A stretch of DNA of 64,000 nt from Pilosibacter fragilis (GTDB lineage Bacteria; Bacillota; Clostridia; Lachnospirales; Lachnospiraceae). Of the stretch, positions 25,574-34,682 are shown in pieces. How positions within the stretch are numbered: the stretch's first letter is position 1; every line of letters starts with the position of its first letter. The notes under the pieces are model-generated. The model was not told where the DNA came from, ran no database searches, and saw only the letters and a list, made by a program, of their open reading frames with translations. The position numbers and the translations under genes are program-made. The stretch is taken from assembly GCF_032490495.1 (NCBI RefSeq), contig NZ_JAVYJB010000010.1, positions 1-64,000 on the forward strand. Reading direction: 5' to 3'.

Positions 25574-26512
25574 CTATGACCTCCGTCCTGTTCCTGTGGG
25601 CTTTCCAAAGGAACCTGTTTTTTTCGATCTCTCCGGCTTTAAGAAAAATACCGCTCCCCAGGTAAAAAGCACAGAGAGCACCGCCTGGATCACCAGACTG
25701 CAGAATACCCAGTGGTTTGTGATAAAATTTCCGCCGTTGTCACCGAGGAGATGTGTGATCGTAAAGTTTCCGCCGCCACCTGCCACCTGATTCTCCAAAA
25801 GCTCCGCGAACATGATTGCCGGATTCAGGAGAAGAAGGTATACCGACGCTCCGGAGCTCGCCTTCGGGATCGTCTCCCCGGAATTGAGCGCCATCGTGCT
25901 GATCTCTGTCTCGGAGATATTGAGGAGGAACACATTCAGCATGTATGTTCCAACGACAACAACTAACATGATCCCGTAAGTGATCACATTGGAGAATGTG
26001 GACCGCTTCATGAGGGAGGACGCGAAGATTCCGAGGCTTCCACAGTACAGCGCCCCCACCACATAGCTCACAAGAAGGATCATGAGATCCCCTGAGCTGA
26101 TACTTCCATAGATAAAGGTCAGCATCAGGATCGGCAGACTCGATACCACTAAGATCATAAGCTGGGAGAATGCGGACATGAGCTTCCCGACAACGATCTC
26201 CACAGGACGGATCTTCGTGGTAAACATGAGTTCCAATGTGTGCCGCTCCCGCTCCCCGCTGATGCTGGCGGAGGTCAGAGCAGGCATGATAAACATCAGA
26301 AGCATAAATTCCAGCGCTGCCACAAAGGCGTAGAGCTGGAGAAAATTTTCATAGCGCACCGAGCCGCTGACCTTCACCTGGGCGATGCTCTGGTACATGT
26401 TTAAGAGTGCCACCACAGCCAGGATCCCGTTGAAGATCATGATGATGAGCGGAATCCGGAAGCTTCTCGAACGTACCAGCATTTCCCTCTTATAGACCGG
26501 ATTATTCTTCAC
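25574..26512 (-). CDS. ABC-2 type transporter permease
   Basis: A 312-aa membrane protein with about six hydrophobic segments: the N-terminal RSFRIPLIIMIFNGILAVVAL, a helix pair around residues 60-90, three in 100-190 and a last one near 280-300. The motif RERHTLELMFTTKIRPVEIVVGKL is the coupling region typical of ABC-2 permeases that work with GldA/NatA-like ATPases. Its start overlaps the ATPase gene by 11 bp. The transported substrate is unknown; the partner exported protein upstream suggests an envelope role. Confidence 0.85.
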   Translation of the reverse strand: MKNNPVYKREMLVRSRSFRIPLIIMIFNGILAVVALLNMYQSIAQVKVSGSVRYENFLQLYAFVAALEFMLLMFIMPALTSASISGERERHTLELMFTTKIRPVEIVVGKLMSAFSQLMILVVSSLPILMLTFIYGSISSGDLMILLVSYVVGALYCGSLGIFASSLMKRSTFSNVITYGIMLVVVVGTYMLNVFLLNISETEISTMALNSGETIPKASSGASVYLLLLNPAIMFAELLENQVAGGGGNFTITHLLGDNGGNFITNHWVFCSLVIQAVLSVLFTWGAVFFLKPERSKKTGSFGKPTGTGRRS

Positions 26513-27452
26513 TCGTCATCACCACCTTTTCCATATCATGATCCGTGATCTGCATGAAGATGCTCTCAAGGTCACCAGGCTCTCTCCAGAATCCGCAGAT
26601 TCCAATATTGTGGGCCACAAGTTTTGCAAGCAGCATCGCCTCAGCGTCTTTTCCGCCGTGGAATCCCACGACGATATCGTTTCCCTCCACCGTGATGGTC
26701 TGGACCTCCGGCTCCGTTCGGAGAAACTTCACCGCTTCCCAGACATTCTCCACAACCTGGATCCGGATCGGGTTAGAGTCATTCACCTTCTTTAAGATCT
26801 CCCCCATGTTTCCCGATAGGACGACCTTTCCGGCATCGATGATCCCGATATCCGTACACATCTGGGCCAGCTCTGAGAGGATGTGGGAGCTGACCACGAT
26901 GGTTTTTCCCTCAGCGCAGAGTTCCTTTAAAAGCTCCTTAAACTCGATCCTGGCTCTCGGATCCATGCCGGACGTGGGCTCGTCTAAAACAAGGAGCTTC
27001 GGATCGTGGATCATGGCCCGCGCCAGGCAGAGTCTCTGTTTCATTCCCCTGGACAGGCTGTCCACAAAGAATTCCTCTTTTCCCGCGAGTTTTACCTGTT
27101 CCAGAAGCTTTGTGCACCGCTCTCTCGCCACAAGGCCGGAGAGTCCGTAGCAGGAGGCGAAAAAGTCCATGTATTCCCAGACTTTTAAGTTGTCGTAAAG
27201 TCCGAATTCATCCGGCACATAGCCGAACTCATTTTTCACCTGCCCGCTGTAGAGGAACGCGTCCTTTCCGCCGATCATGACGGTTCCCTCATCTGCTTTC
27301 AGGAGTCCCGTGATAATGCGGATCGCCGTGGTCTTTCCGGCTCCGTTCGGTCCGACAAAGCCATAGAGCGCCCCCTCCTCCACTTCCATATCAAGCCCGG
27401 AGAGAGCCTCAAAATTTCCGAATTTTTTTTTCAGTCCCTGTATCTTCAACAT
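26502..27452 (-). CDS. ABC transporter ATP-binding protein
   Basis: A 316-aa cytosolic ATPase subunit. Walker A is GFVGPNGAGKTTAIRIITGL, the signature is DSLSRGMKQRLCLARAM, Walker B is LLVLDEPTSGMDP, and the switch His is in VVSSHILSELAQM. A C-terminal extension of about 90 residues is usual for drug- or lipid-export type subunits. The gene overlaps the end of the 825-aa partner (TGATG) and the start of the permease, so all three are translationally coupled. Confidence 0.93.
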   Translation of the reverse strand: MLKIQGLKKKFGNFEALSGLDMEVEEGALYGFVGPNGAGKTTAIRIITGLLKADEGTVMIGGKDAFLYSGQVKNEFGYVPDEFGLYDNLKVWEYMDFFASCYGLSGLVARERCTKLLEQVKLAGKEEFFVDSLSRGMKQRLCLARAMIHDPKLLVLDEPTSGMDPRARIEFKELLKELCAEGKTIVVSSHILSELAQMCTDIGIIDAGKVVLSGNMGEILKKVNDSNPIRIQVVENVWEAVKFLRTEPEVQTITVEGNDIVVGFHGGKDAEAMLLAKLVAHNIGICGFWREPGDLESIFMQITDHDMEKVVMTSEE

Positions 27453-29929
27453 CAGCTTTCCCTCCCCGTCACCATCAGGAGTGGAAGTGTCTGGCTCACT
27501 CCGATTTCCGCATTGCTTCCGGCTGTGTAGCGGACCGTGATCTTTCCGTCGGCAGCGATATAATCTGCCAGCTCTTCCCTTGAGAAATCCTGTTTCCGGA
27601 TATCCACCGGGTCATAGCTTCCTGTCTTTTCGTTGTAAAAACTCGTCTCCCCGGAGAATGGGCGGATATAGGAATACTGGTTGCCCTGGAAAAAGTCGTC
27701 GGACACCGGAAGAAATGAGAATTTCTCGATCACAATGTCCGTTCCCGGGTCATATTCCACCACCACCGGGTCTGTCCCGTAGAGGATCATGGAATTTCCA
27801 TAATTTGCCCCTATACCGGAGGTCACGGATGGTTCCCGGATCTGACCGCAGCGGTAGACCTCGCCATCTGTTCCCATGGCGCAGTCGATCTTCTGGGTGT
27901 AGAAGGTCCTTCCGTCCCAGTTTTTTCCGAAGAGATCGTCGTTTCCCTCATAACCTTCCGGGAGGAACGCGCCGAAGCGCACCTCGCCATTGTAGGACGA
28001 GTAGTAACGATCCGTAAAGTATCCGCTGAGGTTGGATTTCTGGACATTTTTAATGTACTCCTCATCGGAGTCTTCCTGACGGTCCGGCGTTCCGGTCAGG
28101 GTGTCCGAAAGCATCCATGTCATGCCCAACGGCCATACCTTTAACGGCTCCCGGTTGAATTCCAGATACTGTCCCGGTTCCATGTTTCCAATGATCAGCA
28201 CCTGGCCATAGAGATAGACTGCCGCGTTCTCAAGCGTCACAGGGAGCTTGTTCTCCACATGCCCCGTGATTGTCCCGTCCGACACAGCAAAGTCCGCCTC
28301 CACATTTCCAGCCCCCAGGTCTTTCTGCCGCTCCAGAAGGAAAAATCTGGAATCGAAGGCCTTGGACTTCCGACTCCAAAGCACGGTCTGGTCTGCCTCT
28401 TTCCGGATCCCGATGGATGCCTGGCGCTTTTTCGGGTAGTCTTCCAGCTGGTTCATGTCGTAGCGGGCGCTCCTCGTAAGGGGTGTGACCCTGTAATCCG
28501 TCGGAAGATCCACGGTAAATCCGCTGCTGTCCGGAGTCCGGACGTTTAAGAAGGTCATCTCCTCCGCGCTGTCCCCGGATGCGTCCAGGATCGTCGCTGT
28601 CGTGCAGAATTCACTGGTGAATCTCGTCTTAAAACCCATTCCCCAGATCACGACACAGGAGGCTGCGGAAAAAACAAGCACTGCAGTCCCGTAGTACCGG
28701 TTGATCCCACGCTTCTTTAAAAGAATATACAGCCCGGGTCCCACGATCACCAGATATCCCACAACGATGATCCCGTAGACCGCAAGATTGGGGATCCGTT
28801 CCCCGTTTCCCCCGCTGACAAGATTGTAGGCGTTCCAGTAATCAGCATCGCCGCCCTGGGAATAATAATAGATCGTATTCAGTTCATCCTCGTTAAAGAT
28901 CTCACTGAGAAAATACGACGCGAAGGACGGGTTCTTTTTCGCAAAGCCGGAGAGATCCGACAGGCTTACCCCGTAGACACCGATGGTCCCCTTTCCGTAC
29001 TTCATGGTCTTAAGAAGCGGCGTTCCATCCGTCACCATCCGCTCTTTGGCCCCGGAGATCACAGGTTCCGTGTAGGTCACGCGGACTTCCGAGTCCTCAG
29101 GACTGTTTTTCGTGTATTCCGTTCCCATGCCGACCAAGAGAACCTCCGGATCCCTTAAGCTGACCTTCGGCTCTGCCTCTCCCAGGATATCCAGGGTCTT
29201 ATCCCTGTCTCTTCCCGTTCCGATAAGCAGTGTTCCGCCATTTTCCACCCATGTGAGGACGGCTTCTTTCTGGACATCATTCAGTGTCCGGCAGTCATAT
29301 CCGTTTATGAGGAGCACATTAAACATGGAAAATCCCCGGGAATCTTCCGGGAAGTCTTCCCCTGGGATCTCAACGACCCGTGTGGTGAGCATTCCATAAT
29401 TCAGCCCAATCCCGTCAATCCATGAGAGACTTCCTGACTTGTTCTCCAGGACACCTGCAAACAGACGGTTTTCGTCCTTAGAAACGTCAAATTCCATGGA
29501 GGTCTCCCCCATGGTCTTCTTCTTCCCGTCTTTTAATGTCAGGTGGATCGTCCCGCTCTTCTGTCCTAAGGGGACATAGAACTCCATCGTCTTCGTCTCC
29601 GCCGGTCCCACCTCTACTTGGTACGAATACTCGTATTCCTCCGTGCCTTCATCGTTATCACTCTCCAAAGTAGAGACAGTAAGTGTGCCGGAAAACGGTG
29701 CCTCCGTCTGGCCGTAGATGCTGACCTTTATGGGCACAAAGCTTCCGGGCTTCGCATTTCTTCCGTAAACTGCCGTGATGTCCACCGCCACCGGCACAGA
29801 ATTCTGCGAGCTGGACTCCATGTTTGTGCTGAAGCTGTCCTGGTCCTGGGCAAAGGCCGGGAATGCCCCCGCGGACAGGACCAGGGCCGCAAGACAGCCA
29901 AACAGCAGCTGTTTCTTTTTATTTCTCAT
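27452..29929 (-). CDS. Large exported membrane protein with GATase-like fold, ABC partner
   Basis: An 825-aa protein of unknown function. A signal peptide (residues 1-27, cleavage after AFA) is followed by an Ig-like segment (about 45-150). Next comes a region resembling glutamine-amidotransferase-like folds (FNVLLINGYDCRTLNDVQKEAVLTWVENGGTLLIGTG, about 205-245). Two close membrane helices lie near 385-435, then a long C-terminal extracytoplasmic domain. I do not recognise catalytic residues. Coupled to ABC ATPase and permease genes, it may be a periplasm-side accessory subunit, similar in plan to the GldG-type partners of gliding ABC systems (inference). Confidence 0.6.
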   Translation of the reverse strand: MRNKKKQLLFGCLAALVLSAGAFPAFAQDQDSFSTNMESSSQNSVPVAVDITAVYGRNAKPGSFVPIKVSIYGQTEAPFSGTLTVSTLESDNDEGTEEYEYSYQVEVGPAETKTMEFYVPLGQKSGTIHLTLKDGKKKTMGETSMEFDVSKDENRLFAGVLENKSGSLSWIDGIGLNYGMLTTRVVEIPGEDFPEDSRGFSMFNVLLINGYDCRTLNDVQKEAVLTWVENGGTLLIGTGRDRDKTLDILGEAEPKVSLRDPEVLLVGMGTEYTKNSPEDSEVRVTYTEPVISGAKERMVTDGTPLLKTMKYGKGTIGVYGVSLSDLSGFAKKNPSFASYFLSEIFNEDELNTIYYYSQGGDADYWNAYNLVSGGNGERIPNLAVYGIIVVGYLVIVGPGLYILLKKRGINRYYGTAVLVFSAASCVVIWGMGFKTRFTSEFCTTATILDASGDSAEEMTFLNVRTPDSSGFTVDLPTDYRVTPLTRSARYDMNQLEDYPKKRQASIGIRKEADQTVLWSRKSKAFDSRFFLLERQKDLGAGNVEADFAVSDGTITGHVENKLPVTLENAAVYLYGQVLIIGNMEPGQYLEFNREPLKVWPLGMTWMLSDTLTGTPDRQEDSDEEYIKNVQKSNLSGYFTDRYYSSYNGEVRFGAFLPEGYEGNDDLFGKNWDGRTFYTQKIDCAMGTDGEVYRCGQIREPSVTSGIGANYGNSMILYGTDPVVVEYDPGTDIVIEKFSFLPVSDDFFQGNQYSYIRPFSGETSFYNEKTGSYDPVDIRKQDFSREELADYIAADGKITVRYTAGSNAEIGVSQTLPLLMVTGRES

Positions 29930-29975
29930 ACATTCTTCCTATCATTGATCAACGGGTATCCCTGTTCAGTATTTT

Positions 29976-30132
29976 CGTTACAGTTCAGCCATGCGCTGAT
30001 TTGAATGAGAAAGTGTGTTGCAAGCTTGCTTGCATAAGCACTTTTTCATCCAAATCAGCATATGGTGGAACCACCAGGCTTCTTGTTTTCATGAATATGA
30101 AAACAAGAAGATGTAATGGCTGAACTGTAACG
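29976..30132 (-). repeat. Compound hairpin repeat family B, copy B2
   Basis: A 157-bp element with perfect 17-bp inverted ends (CGTTACAGTTCAGCCAT at 29976-29992 and its complement at 30116-30132). On the minus strand it holds the CTTCTTGTTTTCAT stem, a GGTGG/CCACC mini-hairpin, TATG, then a long stem starting GCTGATTTGGATGAAAAAGTG around the loop CTTATGCAAGCAAGCTTGC. Order and loops match B1 and B3 while stems differ. It lies between the VanS-like kinase and the 825-aa gene. Confidence 0.85.
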
Positions 30133-30201
30133 TATTTTCAGCTGTTTTTCTGCCGTCAGAGCAGGAACTATGCGTTTTTGCTGAACAGCTGTTATCTCTC
30201 T

Positions 30202-31338
30202 TTACTGGATCATACCAAAATTTTCTTTATTCACATCAAAATCCACCTTCAGCTTCACCGTGAACACCGTTCCGTTCAGGTCGCTGGCCACGGAGATCGT
30301 TCCGCCGTGCATGTCCACGATATTCTTTGCGATGGCAAGACCAAGCCCCGTTCCGCCTGTCTTTGAGGACCTCGACTGCTCTACCCGGTAGAACTTGTTG
30401 AAGATCAACGGCAGTTCCTCCGCCGGGATCACATAGCCATAGTTCGTGACAGACACCGTGACGATATCGTCCTTCGCGAATACCTGGATCAGGACCTTCT
30501 TTCCCTCGGCACCGTACTTGATGGCGTTGTTGATCAGATTATCAAAAAGTCTCGCCAGAAGGTTTCCGTCCGCCGTGATGATCTGGGACGGGACATTGCT
30601 CTTGAGCTCATAAGTCAGGTCCTTGTCCGCGAAGCTCGGATAAAATTCCTCCAAAAGCTGCCCTAAGAGCTTTACGATATCCACCTTTCCAACATTCATG
30701 GATATCTTTCCGTAATTCATCTTCGTGAATCCGAACAGGTCCTCAATGAGTTTTTCCAGACGCTTTGCCTTCACATAGGCGATATCGATATACTTTTTCT
30801 GCATATCCAGGCTGATGGCCGGTCCGGAAGACAGGAGTTCCAGATAACCGATAATGGAAGTCAACGGTGTCCTTAAGTCGTGGGCCACGTTCGTGATCAG
30901 CTCATTCTTCGTCCGCTCCGACTCTCGTTCCTTATCCATGAGCTTCCGGATATCCGCTTCCATCCGGTTCAGGTTCGATGCCATGGCGGAGAACTCGTTG
31001 TCCCCCACCACCTCGATCTGGGTGTTTAAGTCACCCTCGGAGATATTCTGGATCGCCACCGCGATCTTCCCTATATACTTCATATTTTTCTTCTCGATCA
31101 TGAGAAACGCCAGCGCAAAGATCCCGATTCCAACGATCACATAGAGGATCGTGGTGATCGTACCCATCTTAAAGATCTGCAGGATCAACAGATTCGCGTA
31201 TCTGGTCTGGTCCAGGTACGCCAGAAGGAAGTTCATATTCATGATGAGGAACGCGTCCACCAGACATGCGATCAGGGCACTGTAACAGATGTTCACCGCG
31301 ATCTGCCTGTAAAAGCTTCTGCTCCAATCATTTTTCAA
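30202..31338 (-). CDS. VanS-like sensor histidine kinase
   Basis: A 378-aa membrane kinase. Two membrane helices lie at about 12-40 and 60-82, with a very short external loop of about 20 residues, so it probably senses within the membrane or through a partner. A HAMP-like region (ISEGDLNTQIEVVGDNEFSAM) is followed by the H-box NVAHDLRTPLTSIIGYLE (His153), N-box FDNLINNAIKYG, and GTGLGLAIAKNIVDMHGG. The DLRTPL form is typical of the VanS group. It overlaps the regulator gene by 11 bp. Position just upstream of the ABC cluster resembles peptide- or drug-sensing pairs (inference). Confidence 0.92.
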   Translation of the reverse strand: MKNDWSRSFYRQIAVNICYSALIACLVDAFLIMNMNFLLAYLDQTRYANLLILQIFKMGTITTILYVIVGIGIFALAFLMIEKKNMKYIGKIAVAIQNISEGDLNTQIEVVGDNEFSAMASNLNRMEADIRKLMDKERESERTKNELITNVAHDLRTPLTSIIGYLELLSSGPAISLDMQKKYIDIAYVKAKRLEKLIEDLFGFTKMNYGKISMNVGKVDIVKLLGQLLEEFYPSFADKDLTYELKSNVPSQIITADGNLLARLFDNLINNAIKYGAEGKKVLIQVFAKDDIVTVSVTNYGYVIPAEELPLIFNKFYRVEQSRSSKTGGTGLGLAIAKNIVDMHGGTISVASDLNGTVFTVKLKVDFDVNKENFGMIQ

Positions 31339-32032
31339 TTTTGTATCCTACCCCCCAGACCGTTGTGATGATCTTATCCTGTCTCGTGTCCTCTTTCATT
31401 TTTCCGCGGAGTCTCCGGATATGTACCATGACGGTGTTGTTTGCCTCGTATACTTTCTCGTTCCATACCTTCTCAAAGATCTCGTCGGTGCTGAACACCC
31501 GGCCGGGATTCGATGCCAGAAGGTACAGGATATCGAACTCGATGGGCGTCAGCTTGATCTCCTCTCCGTAGACAACGACCTTGTGGTTATCTTTATTGAT
31601 GGAGAGGCCACGGATCGAGATCTCGTTCTTTGCCGCTTTTCCGGTGCTGCTGTTAGGGTTTAACTGGGTGTAGCGGCGGAGCTGGGATTTCACGCGGGCC
31701 GTGAGCTCCAGCGGGTTGAACGGCTTTACCACATAATCGTCCGCGCCGGTTCCCAGACCCAGGATCTTGTCGAGATCCGTGGATTTTGCGCTCAGCATGA
31801 TGATCGGAATGTTGTTGGTCTCGCGGATCTTCCTGCACATCTCAAGACCGTCCATTCCCGGCATCATAATGTCTAAGAGTACCAGATGGATCTCCTCCTG
31901 ATCCAGGATCTCCAGCCCCTCTTTCGCGTTATTTGCCTTAAATACTTTATATCCATCGCTGACCAGATAGATCTCTACAAGGTCCGCGATCTCTTTTTCA
32001 TCATCCACTACCAGGATATTGATCTGCTCCAT
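31328..32032 (-). CDS. OmpR/VanR-like response regulator
   Basis: A 234-aa winged-helix regulator. The receiver domain has DDE (10-12), Asp54 in LLDIMMPGMDG, and Lys in DDYVVKPFNPLEL. The C-terminal OmpR-type domain shows LTPIEFDILYLLASNPGRVFS and TVMVHIRRLRGK. It is first in the pair with the VanS-like kinase. A strong AAAGGAGG lies just before the ATG. Likely target is the adjacent 825-aa-ABC operon. No VanA-type resistance genes are nearby, so the Van name reflects only subfamily. Confidence 0.93.
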   Translation of the reverse strand: MEQINILVVDDEKEIADLVEIYLVSDGYKVFKANNAKEGLEILDQEEIHLVLLDIMMPGMDGLEMCRKIRETNNIPIIMLSAKSTDLDKILGLGTGADDYVVKPFNPLELTARVKSQLRRYTQLNPNSSTGKAAKNEISIRGLSINKDNHKVVVYGEEIKLTPIEFDILYLLASNPGRVFSTDEIFEKVWNEKVYEANNTVMVHIRRLRGKMKEDTRQDKIITTVWGVGYKIEK

Positions 32033-32237
32033 GATTTTTCCTCCTTTTAGACTTATTCCTAATACCCCTATCGTATCATATTTCGACCTTTTTTTCCTTA
32101 CTTTTTTCTGAAAACTAATGAGTAATTGTTACAATTTTTTCCGTTCTCTGGAAGGTTTCCGAAAAACAGCGAACTTTGCTCAATAAATGCCATGTCTCAT
32201 GTATACGCGCATTTAGGCTCATTATCTGTGTATAAAA
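32033..32237. other. Upstream spacer of the VanRS-type operon
   Basis: AT-rich sequence with no coding potential seen. It must hold the promoter of the response regulator gene, but I could not place a convincing -35/-10 pair; TATGAT on the minus strand about 35 bp before the ribosome site is a weak -10 candidate. Confidence 0.4.
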
Positions 32238-32280
32238 GAGGCAGCAGAACTACTCTAAAAAGAATATGTCCCACTGCCTC
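32238..32280 (-). terminator. Probable terminator downstream of pepF
   Basis: GAGGCAG (32238-32244) pairs with CTGCCTC (32274-32280). On the minus strand the stem is followed by TTTTATA. The loop is long (29 nt), which lowers confidence. It follows repeat A2. Confidence 0.5.
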
Positions 32281-32294
32281 ATTTTAGATTTCAT

Positions 32295-32366
32295 GTAACT
32301 GTTCAGTAGGTCTGCGCACTTGCTGCGCTGACCGTAAGAAAACAATTCTGTTTTCTCCCAACAGTA
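32295..32366 (+). repeat. Element family A, copy A2 (short form)
   Basis: About 72 bp. GTAACTGTTCAGTAGGTC, then GCGCACTTGCTGCGC and GACCGTAAGAAAAC match A1 with two base changes, one restoring perfect GCGCA/TGCGC pairing. It ends in AACAGTA. It lies 3 bp from the pepF stop codon at 32370-32372, the same placement as A1 beside tpiA. Confidence 0.75.
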
Positions 32367-32369
32367 CTC

Positions 32370-34052
32370 TTACAGCCCTAACTCCTCAAACACGCCCTTC
32401 AGGATGATCTTCACAGAACCATCCTCCAGCACCTTGTGAAGTCCGCTGTATTTCAGAAGGTCGAAGTATCCCATGGATCCGCCCGCTGCGCAGAGCTTAT
32501 AATAATCTGCCCAGGCTGCCTTCCGGTCTTCCTTCATCTTTGTGTAGAACTCAAAGGCGCCCATCTGTGCCATCGCGTAATCTACATAGTAGAACGGATA
32601 CAGGAAGATATGCTGCTGTTTGATCCAGAATGCTCCACTCTCGAGGAACTCATTTCCTGCATAATTTCTCCAGGGCATGTAGATCTTCTCCAGACCGCTC
32701 CAGACTGCTCTCCGCTCCATTGTGGTCATTTCCGGATTTTCAAATACCTTATGCTGATATTCGTCTACGCAGAGCATATACGGGATCTTCATAAGAGCGT
32801 CTGCCAGATGCTCTTTGCGGTATTCCTCCGCCTTATCTCCAAAGAAATTCTCCATCCACGGATAAGTCCAGAGTTCCATGCTCATGGAATGGATCTCATT
32901 GATCTCACTGGTGGAATGACATAATTCCGGGGTCTTCTGGTATTTTGCCGCTGTAAATCCTGCAAACGCGTGACCGGCCTCATGGGTCAGAACATTGACA
33001 TCTGCGTCGGTTCCGTTAAAGTTTGAAAAAATAAACGGTGCATGATACTGCGGAAGTATCGTACAGTATCCGCCGGCGCGTTTTCCGTGCTTGGAGTCCA
33101 GATCGAAAAGCTCGTACTCCATCATGAAATCAAAGAACTCTCCGCTCTCCTTGGAAAGCTCACGGTACATCTTCTGGGCTTCGCCGACAAGATATTCCTT
33201 ATCTCCGATCGGAACCGGATTTCCGGACGGAGAAGCGATGGATTCGTCATAATAATAGAGTGTATCGATCCCAAGAGCTTCCTTCTGACGCTCGTACAGC
33301 TTTGCCGCTGCCGGAACCACGACCTCGCGGACCTGTTTCCGGAATACCTCCAGCTCCTTTTCCGTATAGTCAAAACGACGGCGGCGCAGATATCCCATCG
33401 GAATAAAGCTCTTAAATCCAAGCTTCTTTGCCATACCGGCACGGACCTTTACAAGACCGTCATAAACCTCCTCTAACGTCGGTGCAATTCCCTCATAGAG
33501 CTTTGCCCATGCCTCAAACGCCTCTTTTCTCTCCGCACGGTCTGTGCTCTGCATGATCTTTAAGAGTCCGTAGTTTCCGATCTGCTCTCCCTTAAATTCC
33601 ACGGTAGCAGCTGCCTGCGTTTTCATAAAGCGGCTGACAAGCTCCGCCTCTTTCACCTGATCATCCACAATGGATTCGTCAGAAAGCTGTTTCTGGGCCT
33701 CCATGTTCTGGATCAGGATCGCGCCGAATTCTTTTTCCATCTCAGCCTTAAACGGAGATGCCACGATCACCTCGCCCATCTCTTTTTTCAGGATTTCATA
33801 TTTCGGCATCTGGCTGTTGAAATATACCATCTCCGCCTCATAGAATTCATCTAAAAGATTGATCGTATTCCGAATATGGGCGACAGTCTTTGATGTCTCA
33901 AGCTCCGTGTCGGCTTCCACATAATCCATATAGGCATTCCGAAATTCCTCGTAGTTCTTTGCTTCCTTCAACACTGCGATATCCCCCGATACGCGCGCGA
34001 AGATTTTTTCCATGTCCGGACGGACATACTGAAGCTCTGCAAATTTTTTCAT
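32370..34052 (-). CDS. Oligoendopeptidase F-type M3 metallopeptidase
   Basis: A 560-aa cytosolic zinc peptidase of the M3 family that degrades oligopeptides. The zinc motif is VLTHEAGHAFAG (HExxH variant HEAGH), with the third ligand expected in EINEIHSMSMEL. Other family features are FKSFIPMGYLRRRRFDYT and YPFYYVDYAMAQMGAFEFY near the C-terminus. Length is in the usual 560-600 range. AAGGGG precedes the ATG. The gene starts 62 bp downstream of a small conserved hypothetical gene. Confidence 0.93.
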   Translation of the reverse strand: MKKFAELQYVRPDMEKIFARVSGDIAVLKEAKNYEEFRNAYMDYVEADTELETSKTVAHIRNTINLLDEFYEAEMVYFNSQMPKYEILKKEMGEVIVASPFKAEMEKEFGAILIQNMEAQKQLSDESIVDDQVKEAELVSRFMKTQAAATVEFKGEQIGNYGLLKIMQSTDRAERKEAFEAWAKLYEGIAPTLEEVYDGLVKVRAGMAKKLGFKSFIPMGYLRRRRFDYTEKELEVFRKQVREVVVPAAAKLYERQKEALGIDTLYYYDESIASPSGNPVPIGDKEYLVGEAQKMYRELSKESGEFFDFMMEYELFDLDSKHGKRAGGYCTILPQYHAPFIFSNFNGTDADVNVLTHEAGHAFAGFTAAKYQKTPELCHSTSEINEIHSMSMELWTYPWMENFFGDKAEEYRKEHLADALMKIPYMLCVDEYQHKVFENPEMTTMERRAVWSGLEKIYMPWRNYAGNEFLESGAFWIKQQHIFLYPFYYVDYAMAQMGAFEFYTKMKEDRKAAWADYYKLCAAGGSMGYFDLLKYSGLHKVLEDGSVKIILKGVFEELGL

Positions 34053-34114
34053 GATAAGTAACCCCTTTCCCCAAGTTTCTCATCCCGTTCCCTGCTGCCC
34101 GCAGGGGCGGGTGC

Positions 34115-34606
34115 CTAACTAAAGACTACCCCGTTCTTTTTTAAGAACTTCTTTACATTCTCATCCCACTCGTTCTCTAACGTCCTGTCCAAGGTAAACT
34201 GCTTCATGGACGTCCCCGTAACGCAGATCATCTCGTGGTTCTCATACTGGATATTGATGTAAAGCCCGCCGACCTGATCCGGATAGATTCCCGGGACTTT
34301 CCCGGCCACGAACCGGTCCCTGGCGGATGGAGGCATTTGAAATACAATGCGGAAGCTCTCCGGAAGCCGTTTTCCCTTGATTAAGGAGTAGCAGACCGGC
34401 TTTAAGGTCTTCCACGAAGAGTACTCTTCGATCCTGTTTTCTTCCAGTTCCTCTTCGGAAAAATAGCCCTGACGGACCTTTCCGTCGATCGTGAACTGGT
34501 TGTAGGTCACGATCTCCGCTTCCCGCACCAGAAATTTATCAAAGATCTCCCCGATGAAAAGCCCTGCCGTAAACGCTTTCTGCTCTTCGATCTTTAATGC
34601 AACCAT
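34115..34606 (-). CDS. Conserved hypothetical protein (DUF5721-like)
   Basis: A 163-aa cytosolic protein, MVALKIEEQKAFTAGLFIGEIFDKFLVREAEIVTYN..., with no signal or membrane segment. It resembles DUF5721, a family I associate with Lachnospiraceae; that match is from memory and unverified. Alternating beta-rich and helical stretches with no obvious catalytic motif. GGAGG lies 7 nt before the ATG. It sits between repeat E and pepF on the same strand. Confidence 0.6.
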   Translation of the reverse strand: MVALKIEEQKAFTAGLFIGEIFDKFLVREAEIVTYNQFTIDGKVRQGYFSEEELEENRIEEYSSWKTLKPVCYSLIKGKRLPESFRIVFQMPPSARDRFVAGKVPGIYPDQVGGLYINIQYENHEMICVTGTSMKQFTLDRTLENEWDENVKKFLKKNGVVFS

Positions 34607-34682
34607 TATTTACCTCCGCATGTTATTTCCCTGATTATGTCTGGAACTTTTCACCTGTTCCATATCTGTCCTGCTTAAAATA

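Noticed and set aside
28248..28479. Short plus-strand frames inside the 825-aa gene
   Set aside because: Antisense shadows of a long frame that has a signal peptide and translational coupling to the ABC genes.
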